Source: Clostridia bacterium
GTDB taxonomy: Bacteria > Bacillota > Dehalobacteriia > UBA4068
NCBI GenBank assembly: GCA_012515255.1
Contig: JAAYYR010000049.1
Coordinates: forward strand, 1-7,358
Reading direction: 5' to 3'
Length of the DNA: 7,358 nucleotides
Positions 5,314-7,358 of this stretch are shown here, in pieces. How positions within the stretch are numbered: position 1 is the stretch's first letter; each line of letters begins with the position of its first letter. Made by a program: the position numbers and the translations under genes. The notes under the pieces are model-generated. The model made no database searches. It was given only the letters and a program-made list of their open reading frames with translations, and was not told where the DNA came from.

Positions 5314-5831
5314 ATTTCGCCTGGCGAATCTTTTTCTTTAGCGGGACGGCGGCTGAGGATTAAATCACAGATTAGCCCTATATCCTCAAACCGGTACTGC
5401 GGCAAATCAACAGCCAATGGCACATCGCCGACAGCCGCTATCAGCTCCCCGCTTTCGCAGGGCAGCTCCAGGGATATGGCGCTGCGATAAACCGCGATCT
5501 TATCGATCGCGGCATTTTTATATCCTTCCGCCAGCACCACCTCGCAGCCGCTGACGCCGCTCAATAAAGCGGCGGCTTCTTCAAGCGCCATTTCCTTCTC
5601 GGGCCGCGATTCTAATATCCAGCCCTGTGGCGCGATAAAAAAAGCGGCCTGCGCACCCGCCGCCGCGTAGCGGCTGCTATCTTTTGACGGATCAATGTGC
5701 AGATGCTGCCCATGCTTAATAACGCCGACCTTGATATTGCGAGCGCGCAATTCGGCAACTATTTTTAAGAGCAGAGTGGTTTTGCCGCAATCGGCGCGGC
5801 TGGCGCAAAACCCTATGAGAATCGTCGACAT
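5310..5831 (-). CDS. mobB: Molybdopterin-guanine dinucleotide biosynthesis adaptor MobB
   Basis: A 173-residue P-loop GTP-binding protein of the MobB family, which assists MobA-type enzymes in converting the molybdopterin cofactor to its dinucleotide form. Motifs: P-loop SRADCGKT (11-18), GVIKH (36-40), IDPSKDSSRYAAAGA (46-60, the family's KDS-R-AGA segment), LAEGYKN (100-106) and DKIAVYR (110-116). The first P-loop glycine is replaced by Ser11, which is unusual. The start is uncertain. ATG 5829-5831 places the P-loop at the usual distance from the N-terminus, but its AAGG is only 2 bases away. TTG 5880-5882 would add 17 residues and has AGGGG at good spacing. The stop (TAA 5310-5312) overlaps the tupC stop (TAG 5311-5313), so the genes converge. 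It lies downstream of the M20 hydrolase on the same strand, probably co-transcribed. Confidence 0.88.
   Translation of the reverse strand: MSTILIGFCASRADCGKTTLLLKIVAELRARNIKVGVIKHGQHLHIDPSKDSSRYAAAGAQAAFFIAPQGWILESRPEKEMALEEAAALLSGVSGCEVVLAEGYKNAAIDKIAVYRSAISLELPCESGELIAAVGDVPLAVDLPQYRFEDIGLICDLILSRRPAKEKDSPGEI
5312..5339 (+). terminator. Intrinsic terminator of the tupABC operon
   Basis: Directly after the tupC stop, AGAT(T)TCGC (5312-5320, one bulged T) pairs with GCGAATCT (5324-5331) around a CTG loop: eight base pairs followed by the T-rich TTTTCTTT (5332-5339). It ends plus-strand transcription but lies within the last codons of the convergent mobB gene. Confidence 0.65.
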
Positions 5832-5903
5832 CACCTTCAATCCGCAGCCAATGAAGCTTCGGGCATCTGCCGGGAAAGCCAAACAAAGCCCCTGAATATC
5901 GCC

Positions 5904-7127
5904 TTAGCAATGCCCGTCCGCACCGGACAGGACTTGATCGGGGTTTGTTTGCAGACTTAATAAAGTATGGAGCAAAACATTGGCGCCATGCTCCACGTCA
6001 TCCCAGCGGCTAAGCTCATCTTTATTATGGCTTATGCCCCCGACGCTGGGGATAAAAATCATTGCCGACGGAACAACCTGCCCCATAGAGGCGGCGTCAT
6101 GTCCTGCTCCGCTTGGCATATATTTATATGCCAGATCCAGCTCCCTGCAGCTGTTTTCTATCATTTTTTGCAATCTTTTGTTCAAAGAGATGCCCCTGTT
6201 CTTCTTGACATATCTAATCTTTGTTTTAGCCAGTTGCCTGGCAAAATCCCTGATTTCCATTCCGGCCCGGCGCAGCTTTTCCTCATCTATACACCTGAAT
6301 TCGATATAGAGATGTACCTCGCCCGGTATCACATTTATCGCCCCCGGCAGTACGCGGATTTTGCCGACAGTACCGACAAATCCTTCGCCTTTTTCCAGGG
6401 AAAAGTCATGTACCCAGTTGATAAGCCTGCTGGCTTTGACCAGGGCGTCGTCCCGGGCTTGCATCGGCGTTGTCCCGGCATGATTCGCCGCCCCTTCGAC
6501 CGAAATCTTAAATCTCATCGTATGCACTATCCCTGTGACAATGCCGATGGGGATTGATGATTCTTCCAGCACTCCCCCTTGTTCAATATGCAATTCCAAA
6601 TAGCATTTTGTGTTTTCGCTATCTAATTTCGTCCTTTTTGCCGCCTGTGGATCCAGGCCTAATTTTAGGAGGAGCTTCTCCATAGCCGGGTCGTCAAAAT
6701 TAACTCGGCCAACCAAACCCCTGCTGCCGAAAGTCCCGCCCAGTATTTCGCCTTCCTCGGCATTAAAAACAATCACTTCGATATCATAAAACGGCTTTAT
6801 GCCGTTTTCTTTGATTGTTCTCAGGCATTCTATAGCCGCGAGCACGCCATAAGCGCCGTCGAATTTACCGCCGCCGGGAACCGTATCTATATGGGAGCCC
6901 ACAAGAATAGCGGGGTTGCCTTCTTCTCCCTTGAGTCTGCCATAAAGATTGCCTAGGCCATCTTTTCTAACGGCTAAACCGATGCTTTGCATTTGCCGCG
7001 ACACAAAGGCTTCGCCCTGCGCATAAGCGTCAGTAAAAGCCTCTCTGGTAATGCCTTTGCCTTCTTTATAGCCGATTTTTCCCAGCGTTTCTATATCCTG
7101 TTTTAATCTATTGATATTAATACGCAT
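5904..7127 (-). CDS. M20-family N-carbamoyl-L-amino acid hydrolase / allantoate amidohydrolase
   Basis: A 407-residue cytoplasmic metallo-amidohydrolase of the hydantoinase/carbamoylase group, at typical length. It cleaves N-carbamoyl groups (from carbamoyl amino acids, allantoate or related ureides), releasing CO2 and ammonia. The two-metal site is visible: GSHIDTVPGGGKFDGAYG (77-94; ligands H79 and bridging D90), NAEEGEILGGTFGSRGL (122-138; E124/E125), LELHIEQGG (177-185; H180) and GISHNKDE (364-371; H367). The dimerisation/substrate part has ANHAGTTPM (214-222), EFRCID (276-281) and SGAGHDAASMG (339-349). Which substrate is used cannot be told from sequence alone. The ATG at 7125-7127 is preceded by AAAGGA at good spacing. 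It precedes mobB by 72 bases (21 with the longer mobB start). Placement beside Moco genes may reflect purine or ureide breakdown involving a molybdenum hydroxylase, which is inference. Confidence 0.9.
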   Translation of the reverse strand: MRININRLKQDIETLGKIGYKEGKGITREAFTDAYAQGEAFVSRQMQSIGLAVRKDGLGNLYGRLKGEEGNPAILVGSHIDTVPGGGKFDGAYGVLAAIECLRTIKENGIKPFYDIEVIVFNAEEGEILGGTFGSRGLVGRVNFDDPAMEKLLLKLGLDPQAAKRTKLDSENTKCYLELHIEQGGVLEESSIPIGIVTGIVHTMRFKISVEGAANHAGTTPMQARDDALVKASRLINWVHDFSLEKGEGFVGTVGKIRVLPGAINVIPGEVHLYIEFRCIDEEKLRRAGMEIRDFARQLAKTKIRYVKKNRGISLNKRLQKMIENSCRELDLAYKYMPSGAGHDAASMGQVVPSAMIFIPSVGGISHNKDELSRWDDVEHGANVLLHTLLSLQTNPDQVLSGADGHC

Positions 7128-7177
7128 ATTTTTCCTTTACTGGAGCGTTCCCATATGTATTGAGCGGCGGCAAGCAC

Positions 7178-7197
7178 GGCGCTTATAGTTAAGCGCC
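7178..7197. repeat. Perfect hairpin upstream of the M20 hydrolase
   Basis: GGCGCTTA (7178-7185) and TAAGCGCC (7190-7197) form a perfect 8-bp stem with loop TAGT. There is no T-run on either side, so it is not a standard terminator. It lies 50 bases before the hydrolase start and could be an operator or an mRNA processing/stability element. A smaller stem with arms GCGGC/GCCGC lies nearby at 7288-7303. Confidence 0.5.
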
Positions 7198-7309
7198 AAG
7201 GGCAATCCCGGCCTCACATCAAGACTATAGGCAAATTTCGGCCCGGCCGGATCATCAACGCCATAGAAGGCGAAAGCATTTTGCGCTGCGGCTTGCCCGC
7301 CGCTGATGC

Positions 7310-7358
7310 TTATAACACCTCTGCGGTGGCAATGATATCCACGCCGGTATTCAAAATA
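7310..7358 (-). CDS. C-terminal end of an unidentified protein (runs off window)
   Basis: Reading leftward from the window edge, one frame encodes about 15 residues ending NTGVDIIATAEVL before TAA at 7310-7312. The composition is protein-like, and the position fits an upstream gene of the same minus-strand operon as the M20 hydrolase (182 bases before its start codon). Too short to identify. A competing open frame in the same stretch makes this uncertain. Confidence 0.3.
   Translation of the reverse strand, partial: ILNTGVDIIATAEVL

Noticed and set aside
5967..6557. Plus-strand open frame of 196 codons
   Set aside because: It lies wholly within the M20 hydrolase on the opposite strand, which carries all metal ligands; the plus frame has no recognisable motifs.

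Overview
The window is a molybdenum/tungsten cofactor locus. It combines molybdopterin-handling enzymes (two MoeA-family genes, a ThiF/MoeB/HesA-family adenylyltransferase, MobB), a TupABC-type tungstate ABC transporter and an M20-family N-carbamoyl-amino-acid/allantoate hydrolase. The host is most likely an anaerobic member of the Firmicutes (Clostridia or Negativicutes type). The grounds are purine-rich GGAGG-like ribosome binding sites before nearly every gene, a lipoprotein substrate-binding protein, a TupABC system, two tandem MoeA paralogues, and use of a TTG start. This placement is an inference, not a sequence match.

Layout. Positions 1-1693 (minus strand): moeA (TTG start at 1693), followed 11 bases later by a second MoeA-like gene that runs off the left edge. 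Positions 1694-1877: a divergent control region with two extended -10 promoters whose -35 zones overlap. On the moeA side there is a leader of about 110 nt containing an intrinsic-terminator-like attenuator. Positions 1878-2606 (plus): ThiF/MoeB/HesA-like protein. Positions 2607-2962: a 356-base non-coding stretch with candidate promoters, several nested inverted repeats and a perfect 8-bp terminator-like hairpin just before the tupA ribosome binding site. It looks like a long structured regulatory leader. Positions 2963-5313 (plus): tupA, an intergenic hairpin with a perfect 14-bp stem, tupB and tupC. tupC is broken by one missing base inside its ABC signature motif. Positions 5310-5831 (minus): mobB, convergent with tupC; the stop codons overlap and the tup terminator lies inside the mobB 3' end. 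Positions 5904-7127 (minus): the M20 hydrolase. Positions 7137-7309: a spacer with hairpins. Positions 7310-7358 (minus): the probable last residues of another gene.

How the genes fit together. TupA captures tungstate outside the membrane, TupB is the membrane channel and TupC would power it. MoeA-type enzymes insert the oxyanion into adenylylated molybdopterin. The ThiF/MoeB-like protein may activate a MoaD-type sulfur carrier. MobB helps convert the cofactor to its dinucleotide form. Together they suggest supply of a W- or Mo-dinucleotide cofactor to an oxidoreductase encoded elsewhere. The hydrolase is metabolically separate (ureide, hydantoin or purine breakdown) but could share an operon with mobB.

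The points most worth a second look are the two terminator-containing leaders (moeA and tupA), the tupC frameshift, the tupA-tupB hairpin and the unusual residues in the ThiF/MoeB-like and MobB proteins. I found no CRISPR array, rRNA, tRNA or insertion sequence.
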